Shown: positions 49,500-62,026 of the stretch, piece after piece
Position numbering within the stretch: position 1 is the stretch's first letter
Layout of the letters: each line of letters opens with the position of its first letter
Source: Sipunculus nudus
Lineage: Eukaryota; Annelida; Sipuncula; Golfingiida; Sipunculidae
Length of the DNA: 64,000 nt
Direction of reading: 5' to 3'
Assembly (NCBI GenBank): GCA_026874595.1
Contig: CM049308.1
Coordinates: 13,414,001-13,478,000, forward strand
Notes under the pieces: generated by a model
Database searches by the model: none
What the model was told of the DNA's origin: nothing
Seen by the model: the letters and a program-made list of their open reading frames with translations, nothing else
Program-made: the position numbers and the translations under genes

Positions 49500-50522
49500 T
49501 TCATTTTTAGCTCAGCTGACTGTAAGTCATATGAGCTATAGGGATCCCCCATTGTGGGTCGTCCAGCCAGCTGTCTGTCCATTAACAGGACACAAATAGT
49601 AACCACTGGACCTGGAATCTTCTCACTTGACATCCAGGGAGGTCCATGAAAATTCTCCTTGAAAACCTGGAATTAGGTCTCTGTTACCCATATTCTTCGA
49701 GCGATGGGGCTCAGAAGTACCCCCTAGAATAATAGAAAATTTGATACAAAAGCTCAAGTATCTGAACAACTAATGCATTGATCACCATGATTCTTTGCAT
49801 AGATATTGATCATGGAGTGTTCCATCAGTTTCTGCAGACTGGTGGGGCTACCTGTATTTTTTTATTTTTTACGATTTTTTTTCTTTATTTTTGAGACCTT
49901 TAAAGATGCGGTCATCTGTTAACAGGGCACAAATCATAACAACTGGACCTAGAATCTTCTGCATTAATATGCAGGGAGGTCCATGAAAAGTCTCCTTGGA
50001 AACCAGAAATTAGGTCTCTGTTACCCATATTCTTTGAGCTATGGGGCTCCGAAGTACCCCCAAGAATAATGGAAAATTTGATACAAAGGCTCAAGTATCT
50101 GAACAACTAATGCTATTGATCATGGAGTGTTTCATCAGTTTCTGCAGACTGGTGGCGCTACCTGTATATTTTTAAAGATTTTTTTTCTCTATTTTTGAGA
50201 CCTTAAAAGATGCAGTAATCTATTAAGAGGGCCCAAATCATAACAACTGGACCTAGAATCTTCTCTCTTAAAATGCAGGGAGGTCCATGAAAAGTCTCCT
50301 GGGGAAACCATAAGTTAGGTCTCTGTTACCCATATTCTTCGAGCTATGGGGCTCCAAAGTACCCCCCAGAAAATGGAAAATTTGATACAAAGGCTCAAGT
50401 ATCTGAACAACTAATGCATTGATCACCATGATTCTTAGCATAGATATTGATCATGGAGTGTTTCATCAGTTTCTGCAGACTGGTGGCGCTACTTGTATTT
50501 TTTACAATTTTTACGAATTTTT

Positions 50523-52950
50523 ATGCCCCCGCCACAAAGTGGCCGTTTATATAGTTTTACCCATGTCCGTCATTCCGACCTTCCGTCCTTCCGTCCTTCC
50601 GAAATCAAACAGTTGTACGGACTTTTTTTCGCAATGCCTGCAGATATTTGCCTGATTTCTGGTGTGTGGGCAGATATAGACCAGTTACAGATCGAGTTCG
50701 CGTTTCGTCCCGGTTGACCTACTTTTGACCGTTTTACGGCTCCTAAACTTAGAAAATTTCATGAAAAATAGAAATTTCATGACAAATACACATGTACGGA
50801 CTTTTTTTCGCAATGCCTGCAGATATTGGCCTGATTTTTGGTGTGTGGGCAGATAATGACCAGTAACAGATCGAGTTCGCGTTTCGTCCCAGTTGACCTA
50901 CTTTTGACTGTTTTACAGCTCCTAAACTTAGAAAATTTCATGAAAAATAGAAATTTTCATGACAAATACACATGTACGGACTTTTTTTCGCAATGCCTGC
51001 AGATATTTGCCTGATTTTTTGTGTGTGGGCAGATAATGACCAGTTACAGATCGAGTTCGCGTTTCGTCCCGGTTGACCTACTTTTGGCCGTTATACGGCT
51101 CCTGAACATAGAAAATTTCATGAAAAATAGAAATATTCATGACAGATACACATGTACGGACTTTTTTTCGCAATGCCTGCAGATATTGGCCTGATTTTTG
51201 GTGTGTGGGCAGATATTGACCAGTTACAGATCAAGTTCGCGTTTCGTCCCTGTTGACCTACTTTTGATTGTTTTACGGCTCCTGAACATAGAAAATTTAA
51301 TGTAAAATATAAATTTTCATGACAAATACACTTGTACAGACTTTTCTTCGCAATACCTGCAGATATTGGCCTAATTTTTGGTGTGTGGGCAGATAATGAC
51401 CAGTTACAGATCAAGTTCACGTTTTGTCCCAGTTGACCTACTTTTGACCATTTGACGGTGCTCTAACATAGAAATTTCATAAAAAAAGTGCACATGTATG
51501 GACTTTTTTCGCAGTGCCTGCAGATACGGGCCTGATTTTTGGTGTGTAGGCAGATAATGACCAGTTACAGATCGAGTTCTTGTTTTGTCCCAGTTGACCT
51601 ACTTTTGACCATTTGACTGCTCCTGAACATAGAAAGTTTCATGAAAAATAGAAATTTTCATAACAAATGCATATGTACTGATTTTTTTCCTCAGTGCCTG
51701 CAGATACCACCCTGATTTTTTATGTGTGGGCAGATAATGACAGTTACAGATCGAGTTCGCGTTTCGTCCCGGTTGACCTACTTTTGACCGTTTTACGGCT
51801 CCTAAACTTAGAAAATTTCATGAAAAATAGAAATTTCATGACAAATACACATGTACGGACTTTTTTTCGCAATGCCTGCAGATATTGGCCTGATTTTTTG
51901 TGTGTGGGCAGATAATGACCAGTTACAGATCTAGTTCATGTTTCGTCCCGGTTGACCTACTTTTGACTGTTTTACGGCTCCTAAACTTAGAAAATTTCAT
52001 GAAAAATAGAAATTTTCATGACATATACACATGTACAGACTTTTTTTCGCAATGCCTGCAGATATTGGCCTGATTTTTGGTGTGTGGGCAGATATTGACC
52101 AGTTACAGATCAAGTTCGCGTTTCGTCCCTGTTGACCTACTTTTGATTGTTTTACAGCTCCTGAACATAGAAAATTTCATGTAAAATATAAATTTTCATG
52201 ACAAATACACTTGTACAGACTTTTCTTCGCAATACCTGCAGATATTGGCCTAATTTTTGGTGTGTGGGCAGATAATGACCAGTTACAGATCAAGTTCATG
52301 TTTTGTCCCAGTTGACCTACTTTTGACCATTTGACGGTGCTCTAACATAGAAATTTCATAAAAAAAGTGCACATGTATGGACTTTTTTCGCAGTGCCTGC
52401 AGATACGGGCCTGATTTTTGGTGTGTAGGCAGATAATGACCAGTTACAGATCGAGTTCTTGTTTTGTCCCAGTTGACCTACTTTTGACCATTTGACTGCT
52501 TCTGAACATAGAAAGTTTCATGAAAAATAGAAATTTTCATAACAAATGCATATGTACTGATTTTTTTCCTCAGTGCCTGCAGATACCACCCTGATTTTTT
52601 ATGTGTGGGCAGATAATGACAGTTACAGATCGACTCGGAGTTAGCGTTTCATCCCGGTTGACCTACTTTTGATTGTTTTACGGCTCCTAATCACAGAAAA
52701 TTTCATGAAAGACAGAAATTTTTATAGAAATTGCACATGTATGAACATTTTTTCACAATGCCTGCATATACTGGCATGATTTTTGGTGTGTTGCTTGATA
52801 ATGACCCGTTACAGATCGAGTTTGCATTTTGCCCTTGTTGACCTACTTTTGACCATACGACACCTCCTGAACTTAAAAAAATTTTCAAAATTTTACATAT
52901 GTTTCTAATTTGCCCCAGGCGGGGCATTCGTGTCGTTCCAACACATCTAG
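50523..52950 (+). mobile_element. Family D element: ~180-base satellite with 880-base higher-order repeat
   Basis: Opens ATGCCCCCGCCACAAAGTGG (hairpin GCCAC-aaa-GTGGC) and a ccttccgtccttccgtcc run. Thirteen monomers follow, each with a cggactttttttcgcaatgc-like start (50620, 50801, 50981, 51161, 51341, 51504, 51681, 51861, 52041, 52221, 52384, 52561, 52741). The end is gccccaggcggggc, a small hairpin and CTAG. It sits inside a T-run of a family B unit. Confidence 0.75.
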
Positions 52951-53184
52951 TTTTCTCTATTTTTGAGACCTTTAAAGATGCGGTCATCTGTTAACAGGGC
53001 CCAAATTATAACAACTGGACCTAGAATCTTCTCTCTTAAAATGCGGGGAGGTCCATGCAAAGTCTCCTTGGAAACCATAAATAAGGTCCCTGTTATCCAT
53101 ATTCTTTGAGCTATGGGGCTCTGAAATAACCCCCAGAATAATGGAAAATTTGATACAAAAGCTCCAGTATCTGAACAACTAATT

Positions 53185-54270
53185 CAGTCGAGCCCACTTT
53201 GTGTCATATCAGTTAATAGAAAATCCTGTTTATTGTCACATAAATCTGAAATCCCAAACCATTTCCTATGTAAACAAGTGTAAATCTGACCGTTTAATAT
53301 CATGGAATATTGTCATAATCCCGCTTATTGTTATGCTTGGAACCTTTGACAATGATACCAGATGGCAGTTAATATCACATCAGGCGCCGACACGGCGATC
53401 AACGAGGCCAAGAGCCTGTAAATGGTCAGGCGTATAAAAAAATCACATCTACCACCTGTGTACGGCAGGCAATGCAGTGATGCATGCAGGTCACTCCCCC
53501 GCACTTAGCTAATTTACGTCTTAAGATACAACGGTAATCCAAATCATTGCGTTTCTCCGTACTTTAACAAGTGCAAATTTGCCATCACATGTCATACATA
53601 GTGAACTCCTGGCCTTTGCAAGGCCGTGGTTTACACCTTGGTGACATTGCAGAGATGACATGAAGCACAAGCTCTAAACGCTGCTTACGACCAGAAATCC
53701 CCTTTTAGGGTCCATGAAAAGCTGGAGGTTTTATGAGCACTGGAGGTGATACCTGGTCCAAAAACTCATTCACGGCGAAACTTCAGAAAGTTGACAATGG
53801 CATGACGATGCCTGCTCTCCCCACAATCCTGTCATAAAGACGATCATAGAAGTTTGAGTCATTAATAAGATATCCAGAAAATAGTCGGAGAAATTATTAT
53901 TTAGTAAAATAGTTTGCCTAAGCATAACTTTATAACTGTGCCGCATATTTCCAGATATTTGACCCCATGACCCAGACGCTACGACTCTTTTTGTTGGCAA
54001 GTCGGATTTTGTCAATTATTGCAGCTTGCGACACAAAACTTACAGGAAATAAATTGTCAGGTGCGCATCAACGTAATTTGATATGCCGTTGTGCAATAAA
54101 AATATTCATAAACCAGTCTATTTCCTTTTTATTGACGATTTATTAAATATAATTTGTGATAAAATGCTTCTTCTATGACTCAAAATGTTGAAGCCCGCAT
54201 AATGTCACATCCCGGTTATAATCATAATTTATGCATGCACCACCGACATGACAATAAGCGGGCTTGACTG
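53185..54270. mobile_element. 1.09-kb inverted-repeat element nested in family B
   Basis: The left end CAGTCGAGCCCACTTTGTGT continues to CATATC. The inverse of the right end reads CAGTCAAGCCCGCTTATTGT then CATGTC, about 21 of 26 matching. Further CCCGCTTATTGT and CCCGCATAATGTCAC strings lie just inside each end as subterminal repeats. Right flank is TA, left flank TT. The interior has no recognisable transposase, so it is non-autonomous. Confidence 0.6.
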
Positions 54271-54339
54271 TACATTGATAAACATGATTTTTTGCATGGA
54301 TATTGGTCATGGAATGTTTCATCACTTTCTGCAGACTGC

Positions 54340-54535
54340 AAACTAATACGAGGCACTCTCCATGGCTCTGTTGTTGGCGCTTGGTAGTCGGTAAGGGTGG
54401 AGGAAACCGGAGGACCTGGAGAAAACCACTGACCTTGGACGGTCCACTACAACCCATTCTCATAGCCACACTGGAAATTGAAACCGGGTCTCCAACAGAG
54501 AAGGCTGAGCATTTTACCACTCAGCTGTCCAGGTC
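54340..54535 (-). mobile_element. tRNA-derived SINE-like insertion
   Basis: On the minus strand, cagctgagtggtaaaatgct resembles a tRNA A box (54516-54527) and ggtttcaatttcc resembles a B box (54473-54485), about 30-40 bases apart as in Pol III internal promoters. A ggttttctccaggtcctccg-type body follows, a motif common in invertebrate SINE tails. It lies inside family B text (gcagactg on the left, ttagtttcctgtgcaaggac on the right). Confidence 0.5.
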
Positions 54536-54612
54536 CCTATATTAGTTTCCTGTGCAAGGACATATTGTCAACATGTCAGTCGGCTGAGCGTCATGACCCA
54601 TGGGTCACTTGT

Positions 54613-56939
54613 TGGATATAGATCTCATAAAAGCATGATCAAATTATATACTGGTAATCTTATAGTTCATGATTGATTAATCTCCATGCATTTTATAATC
54701 TATCTTTATACAAATGAAAGGAAGGTTGATATCATGACTCCAAGGGTTCTCCTGCTACTCTGCTTCTGCTTTAGGACAGTTGTGTATTTACAGCTAACCT
54801 ACTGCTTAATCCTTTCCATTATGGAGCTAGTCCTAACAACAAGAACTAATGAAAAGGAAATGGGACTATAATGTTACATTTGCTACCTATTTGCTGACCA
54901 AATGCACATGATTTTAAATGTCTTGTGTACTTATTCTCAAACCATCAGTTGAATTCTTTGACTTTGAAAGAGCTTAAATTATGATCTACAGACTTAGTAA
55001 GTTTTCTGCCAAAGAAAATGAATAAATATATAAAAGCTAATAGTGGTTACTCATAGGATTTCTGCCTGAAAATACAACCTTAAAGCTAGTAAAGTTATAC
55101 AAAAGCATTCTCTCTTATTTACCATGTTCAGGACACAAAGGCACAAATTAAACTGTGGAATAAAGAATTGATTTTGTAGTGTTTTTTATTAAGTTTCTTT
55201 ATTTCAGTGGTTATCAATACCTGTTAATTTAATAACAAAAATCTTTATGACAGTTTACTATATGTGCCTTGATCCCATCACAGAACCACAGATATTCACT
55301 GCATTGTTTATCATAGTAATTTGCAATGTTTATAGAAGACTGATCCAATACATAAATGATTGCATGACTGAGAATTTAAAGAAATGTTCCATCCAGGGGT
55401 AATGGGAAGGCATTGATCATGGGTCTGGAAAGGTCATCTGGAATATTGATTGCTGTGGTCCACTCACATGAGCTGTAAGTGATGGATAATTTCCAAAAAA
55501 AATATTTTATGATTTATATTAAATGCTGAAGTTGAAAGTCACCCATGAGAAACACCTTTTGCAAAGTTCTGGTTTATCTGACTTGCCACCAGTTATCCTT
55601 GTTGTATGCTTTTGGGTTATTTTGGTGGGCCCCCACATGTTATAATCATGTGAGTAAAAACAAAACGAACATTGTGTGTGTTGTGTTGGGATAGGCATTT
55701 TCTGGCTTACTTTTAAAAAAGATTCAAGGGATTATCTTTAGTTTATAGACATTATATATAGGAATAGACCCCTTTAAGCTGACCAGGGCAATCAGATATT
55801 GGAATAGGCCCCTTTAAGCCAGCCAGGATAATATCTTAATACTCTATATTGTGGTAAAGGGTCTCATGACCGGAAATGTTTAATGTTAGGCTCCTGTTCT
55901 TCATTCATTGCTCGGTTGTAAGACCAGTTGCATGAATCTCTGATTGTTATTAAAGTTTTATTTGTCAAGTGCACTTTCCAGGAAGAAAGAGCTTCCAGGC
56001 ATAAAGTGTGCTGTATATTGATCTGCGGTAGATCTCTACAGATGAAAACTCAATTATAGTTCCATTTGTTCCAGTGTGGACCATCTGGGTTCATGAAATA
56101 CAGATAACTGCCTATGGGGATAGTGGTTCTCTTCTCAAGTTAAAAATGGAATAACCTTTGTTAATACAAAAATAAAAAACCAGGATATTGTAAAAATTCA
56201 TAAGAATGAATGCCATACCAACACAGTGTTGGATTAAACATAAGTCTTGCTTTCCATTGATGGTTAATATCACCAAAGAGGTTGTATTTTCACATCACTT
56301 GAGGTGGTTTCATTGTATATATATAAATATGATATTGTATAAATAATCAATAAGATATCAATATATTTTCCACCATTGACTGGTGATGAGTCTTGAACTC
56401 TTGGTATCAGGAAGAACTGTTGTTCATAAATATGTTATTTCTCATCAAGATGCATATATAGGATGATTGGTGTGGTTAGCCTCTCTCCACCCCATGCCAT
56501 CACTTCACAGCCACCAAGCATTAAAACCGTTGATTAATACTCATGTCTTCTTCAGTCAGTTAGCAGGTCCAGTAGAGATTGGGATATTATATGGGTATGG
56601 ATGTGTGGCCTTGATGGAGGCATGGTACTCTCTACTTGGGGCTCCACTATTGTCTAATTTGAAATGATATTCACATCAAACATAACATGATTATAGTAGC
56701 TGAACATGATACATCATACTGAGCTTCAACCAGTCAGTAGATTAGCAAATAGAAATGACTGTGATAGCATGAACAAAGATAGCAGAATTACCTCTATTTT
56801 AATCAAAATAATGAGATAACCAGTAATTTACAAACCATACAGCTTGTTTGAAGTGCAGGTCTAGCATTGGACATTGTTTTGATATGTCCACTTATTGAAC
56901 TGATGAGATGTAGCCTGTAGTTAAAAATCTTAAGTGCAC
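54613..56939. other. Unique sequence, no exon recognised
   Basis: AT-rich. The 66-codon frame ending at 56667 begins at a non-ATG codon and has no family match. Confidence 0.45.
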
Positions 56940-57017
56940 TATGTTTAGCAAATATTCTTTTGTCTTTAGGAAGATAAAGTCAGAATTAGTATATTCAAAT
57001 GAGTTTATCAGTTTCAG

Positions 57018-57086
<69 letters not shown>

Positions 57087-57710
57087 ATAGATTCAGAATT
57101 TGATATAGAAAATTAGTCTTTATGTAAAAGACAAATTTCTCTGTTAGGGCCATTGAAATGTTTTATCTATATAACAGTTTGACCTTTGAATGTACTTGCT
57201 TTTATGACAGAAATAAGTAATTAATGAGAAAATAAGTCTTCATTTAAAAGATTAATTTCTCTTGTGAGCCATCAAAATGTTTTATCTATATATTTGTTTG
57301 AACTGTGAATGTTATATTTGCTTTTCTGACAAAAATTAGTAATTTATGAATCTGTTGTCTTTAGTAAAATAAAAGCAGAATAAGTATTAAATTAGTCTAT
57401 TGGTTTCAGATTTATAACTTAGATTCATAATGTGATATAGAAATACAATCTTTATTTGAGAGACCAGTTTCCCACTTGAGCCATCAAAATGTTTTATCTA
57501 TATATTTGTTTGACCTGTGAATGTTATATTTGCTTTTCTGACAAAAATTAGTAATTTATGAGTCTGTTGTCTTCAGGAAAATAAAAGCAGAATTAGTATT
57601 TAATTAGTTTATCAGTTTCAGATTTATAACTTAGATTCAAAATGTGATATAGAAATACAATCTTCATTTAAGAGACCAGTTTACTTCTTGAGCCAGTGAA
57701 ATGTGCCTGT
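56940..57710 (+). repeat. ~212-base tandem repeat with embedded (AT)n
   Basis: The block gtcttcaggaaaataaaagc (variants at 56962, 57357, 57569) and aatgttttatctatatattt recur. The last two units are 212 bases apart. In the first unit an AT run of about 62 bases (57022-57083) replaces the short atttataactta of the later units. Confidence 0.75.
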
Positions 57711-57979
57711 TTGGTCTGTAAATGTTAAACTTGTTGTTCTGACTCCTGTCATACTAATGCTCATGTAAATATCCCACACAGGAGTAATACTGTATCAAGT
57801 GACCACAGAATAAAGGTCAAGCATGTAGCACTTTTATTAGCATATATTTACTTATTTTACTTTGTATTCTATAGTGGCACCACTCAGGTACATGCTTTTA
57901 AGGTCAGTGTATGGTATGACCATGCGTGGGTGATACTTGTATCCTTGTATCCTGTTGAAGACTTTTATTTTCCTCACAA

Positions 57980-58510
57980 CTCTGTAGTACCGGTATTCCG
58001 ATGTATCAAAGGCTCTAAATTAGGATTTTAAAAGCACCTCTTACACTATCAAAAGCTTTAACTAAGTACACCTGCTGTTTCAGAGGCTTTAACTTTTTAA
58101 CTTATCAAATGGCAAAGCTTTCACAGGAGAAAGTCTGTTACATCAAACATATAACTGAATATCTAAGATTCCAAAGGCTTTAATAACTGTACGTATATAT
58201 CAAAGATCAAGGACTTCACTTTTATAACTTTTTTAAATTGGTTTCAGAGCATTTAATAAGGCAGTAATACTAAAGTCAGTGAAGGCATTAACTTTATCTA
58301 TGATAACAAAAGATTTAATTTTATGACTCTATAGAGTGAAAAATGAAATAAACAATTTAATGTAATAACTTGGAATGTTTGGTATTAAAGTCTTTAACTA
58401 ACTCCAGAGTGTCAAAAGTTTACTTAAAATCCTCATGATATCAGGGGCTAATAGCTAATAGTAATAGCACTCTTTTTTTCAAAGGCTTTAACTGAGTAAG
58501 GTGTAATGTA
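57980..58510 (+). repeat. Degenerate repeat with caaaggctttaac motif
   Basis: The string caaaggctttaa, or a close variant, recurs at irregular 40-90-base intervals with AT-rich spacers. Confidence 0.4.
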
Positions 58511-58929
58511 TGTTACCTCCATCATGATACTGTTAATGGATTTATCATATTCTGATAATGGTGTTTAGTGATATATTAATGGATCGGGCTTACAGTGGGT
58601 GACACTCCTCATCCCCACTCATCAGAGTGGCCTCATCCACGATTGTCAAACAATCGTCACACTGGGTGTCCAGGTGCCCTTGAAGACTGCCTAGCAACAG
58701 TAAGGGTCTTACTTAGCCACTCCGGCATCCAGACCCACAGTTTGTCGCAGGTGTATCATTTTTATCGCCACATAGGGGGACTTTTCAGATTTGAGGTCAT
58801 TGATTTGTTTTGGTGATTTATGGTAGAGCTATTAACATTAAACGATGCTTTACACCAAATACAAACCATGGAGGCCAAGGACTGAGAAACTGAGGTTAGT
58901 ACAAAATACATCAGATCAAGGTTGCACCA

Positions 58930-59480
58930 CAACCAAACTGAATGGTACCCATTACTGTTATACCACACAGAACTATAATGTTAGGTACTGATTATACCAC
59001 ACAAAACCATACTGATAGGTGCTCAGAAAATCATACATATCCATGCTGAATGGCAATAATTGTTCCACACAGAACCATACTGATTGGTGTTCATGAAAGT
59101 TACTGATTTTATATTACACAGGACCACACAAGATGGTAATCATTGTACCACACAAAACCACACATGGTAGTCATGGTACTCATTGTACCACTCAGAACCA
59201 CACTGACTGGTACTCATTGTACCACACAAAACCACACATGATGGTACTCATTGTACCACACAGAGCCTCACTGAATGGTACTTATTGTACCACACAGAGC
59301 CTCACTGAATGGTACTTACTGTGCCACACAGAGCCTCACTGAATGGTACTCATTGTGCCACTCAGAACTACACAGGATATTACTGATTGTGCCACATGCA
59401 CATAGAACCACATGGGATGGTACTTATTGTACCACACAGAACCACACTGAATGGTACTCATTGTACCACACACTCACAAC
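58930..59480 (+). repeat. 34-base minisatellite
   Basis: The unit cattgtaccacacagaacca then cactgaatggtact repeats in 34-base steps from about 59181 to 59470, with looser copies upstream. Since 34 is not a multiple of three, the open frames here (59133-59342, 59275-59505) switch repeat phase and are not protein repeats. Confidence 0.8.
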
Positions 59481-60132
59481 CAAAGTGACTGGGGCACAGC
59501 CTTAATTAGTTTTAAAATCATCATGCCAAATATGACCCATTACTCAAGCTCTTATCAGTTGAAATATTCATCGTTTTATCACTTGGTAATTCTGACTGGC
59601 CCAGGTAAAATTTTGGGTAGTAGAAAATTAAGGCAGCCCCCTGATCTAAGCCTGTGAATTTTTGGGAAGCCTTCAGATCAATTCAGTTATTGATTCTTTA
59701 TCATTTATTTGACTGTGCATTTAATTATCACTTAAGTATTAAATTTCAGACTTTCTTTTAAATTAAATCAATTATATTACCACAGTGGATGTAAGTTTAT
59801 TTTATCAAACAAAAGAAGTATCTAGCTTTCTGACAGTGTATTGCCGCCATTTTTGTTTCTGTGTGAGTTGAGCAGTCTACCAGGGAAACTAGATCTTAGG
59901 CATAAATATTGCATTCTGTTTCGTCAAATTTGACAGCTCACAGAGGGTTACAGGTTGGTTGGTACATGCAAAGAAATAATTATCTCAATAAGGATTGATT
60001 TAGAGCTTAAGAATCGGTTGCAATTTAACGAAGGGTTGCAGTTAACTTCATCAATTATTTGATATACTGTTACACCCCTACCCCCATCTGACCTAAAGGT
60101 GCCAGGACTGCTTTCTCCTGTTGATCATTACA
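59481..60132. other. Unique sequence, nothing certain
   Basis: Contains a YY1-like gccgccatttttg near 59843. No exon is supported. Confidence 0.4.
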
Positions 60133-60143
60133 ATGTCTTCTCG
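60133..60143 (+). CDS. Possible very short first coding exon
   Basis: ATG TCT TCT CG followed by gtaggt. It ends in phase 2, like the 39396 exon, so the two could in principle be alternative starts onto the same downstream exon. Eleven bases are far too few for certainty. Confidence 0.12.
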
Positions 60144-60299
60144 GTAGGTACGGTATTGTGTCTGGTCCAGTGTATGTGAGAATATCATTAAGTCATCTTA
60201 TTAAAGCAGCCCCCAGGATACTAAGTTCCATTGTATCAATAAGTGATTCAGCAGTCTGAGGATGCAGACACAAAGTTCATTGTTAACCCGAACATCTAA

Positions 60300-60456
60300 C
60301 AACAGAAAAATTAGTTCAGGGTCACAGACAAGCTTGTGTTGGTCTGTTTAGGTCCCCTGGGGTTCACTCACACCCCTATCAACAGACTATAACTTCAGGT
60401 ATTTTGATAGGAGAATATTCAGAGCAGTTATACACAGGTTTTAACAGGCTAACCCG
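60300..60456 (+). other. Possible non-coding first exon with consensus donor
   Basis: A unique stretch (ctatcaacagactataactt) ends at cccg|gtaagt (60457). No open frame is needed for a 5' UTR exon, so only the donor and uniqueness support it. Confidence 0.15.
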
Positions 60457-60457
60457 G

Positions 60458-61882
60458 TAAGTAGAACATTTTATAGTTACACCAGAAAAAACTGTCTGTC
60501 AAGATAACAGGTTCTGTTAGACTGAATTAATTTTATTTAAGATTGCTTCAGATACATGAGTATAATGATGTGAATACAGTCATTGGTGTGGTGTTAAAAA
60601 AGATTAGTTAATTCAAAAAAGGCACATCAGCATTTGTTTATGATAAGGTCACCATTTTACACCTTGGGTTTGTAAAAATGCAGGTGGTCCGCAATTGGAA
60701 ACAAATACCAGTATATGGCTCCTTTATGAAGTCCTTTATAATTTCATCTTGTATGCTTACACATTGGTGTAGGAATAATGGTCATAATAGATTACTGACA
60801 TCAGCAATAGTGAATAACTTAGATAATAAAGAGGCAAAAAGTTACCTGTCAGTCATGTGAGTGTTATATCTGGTACAGTCATAGGGTGCAATCCAGAACT
60901 CGGTAGGCCAACTGATAAAATGGGAATGTAAAACATGAAAAAACAAAATTTAAATTTTGCCAGAGTGATCCACTTTGTTTAATGCACCAAAATAATCACA
61001 AAAAAATATATGTATCTGCATATAGAAAGAATCAGGTCAGAGATAAATTTGTCTCACAGCAAATATTTGTGAAAATATGAACCATTTTCATTAAATATTG
61101 ATATATAATAAAATTTAATTAGGTCAAATATAAATTCAGCAGTGCTAAAACCTGACTACTGTCATCTCGATCGCCATCTTGATCCAGGAATTTTTAAGGT
61201 AAAATGCTGCCTTTCTGACAGTGTCATATGGTGGAGGTCTGCACTCTCTGAGTGCATTTTTCAATTTTCCATATAAGGAAGATATCCATATTTGAAATGT
61301 TCTGAACAGCACCACCTTGGGCATCTGTAATATGGTACTCCAGTGTAGAATAGATGAGTTCTGAATCCAGAGGTTTACCAGCACCTGTACATTCTAAGGA
61401 CACATATTTTAGGCATTTGATGATCAACCTGACATTTAGTCATCAAGTCTTGTTTGTGAACATGACAACTCCAGTGGTTTCTCTGAAATTTCACCAATGT
61501 GAAGAGCAACTGTCAATGTTTACCCTCAAGTAAAGTGTTTGAAATCATGACTTGATATTACATTGAAGTATCAGTATACAGACAGCTTCTTAAAGCAGGA
61601 CATAGTTGTTAAGTCTTGAATGGCTTGATTTTGACAAGGGATTTCTTATGATAACATGAGCCAAGTGGTGAAGGCAGAGGAGCATAGAACAGAAGATCTA
61701 GAGTTGAACTTCAGTGTAAGCCTAATGATGGAATGAGGATCATATTATTCTGTTATATAACATGGACATTTAGTGTACCGGTACTAAAACTCTTATTTTA
61801 ACTATTTTGAATATTTGATGTATAAAATTCAATACAGCCTGTAAATATTTCAGGTGATGAATAAAGATAAAGTTATGTAATA
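60458..61882. other. Unique sequence, no exon recognised
   Basis: AT-rich. Overlapping minus frames at 61145-61427 show no family resemblance. Confidence 0.4.
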
Positions 61883-62026
61883 CAGTGGAACCTATCTTAA
61901 AGACCACCTGTCTAATAAGACCACTCTTGAGTGAACTGATAGCTGACACATTGGTTATAACTGCCCTGTTTAGTAAGACCACCTGTGAATTAAGATACAA
62001 GACGTATTATTTCATAGGTTTCACTG
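61883..62026. mobile_element. Small TA-flanked MITE
   Basis: 144 bases between CAGTGGAACCTAT and ATAGGTTTCACTG (one internal mismatch), with TA on both sides (61881-61882 and 62027-62028). Internal aagaccacctgt recurs three times. It resembles the 4326 element in its GACCACC motif. Confidence 0.65.

Larger units (their letters stand above)
49509..54612 (+). repeat. Family B element carrying three nested insertions
   Basis: Starts with the B hairpin at 49509 and ends in TGACCCATGGGTCA (54594-54607) plus CTTGT at 54612. Core units lie at 49600-50520, 52950-53184 and 54271-54340. They are separated by family D (50523-52950), an inverted-repeat element (53185-54270) and a SINE-like unit (about 54340-54535). 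Confidence 0.7.

Noticed and set aside
50620-52945. CRISPR-like regular array
   Set aside because: Monomers of about 180 bases are continuous tandem repeats with no unique spacers, in a eukaryotic context.
54473-54535. Functional tRNA gene
   Set aside because: The A and B boxes are degenerate and no acceptor stem or cloverleaf is apparent. A SINE fits better.
59133-59505. Frames with periodic WYSLCHTEPH-like peptides
   Set aside because: The 34-base unit changes frame at each repeat, so the peptide periodicity is a by-product of the DNA repeat.
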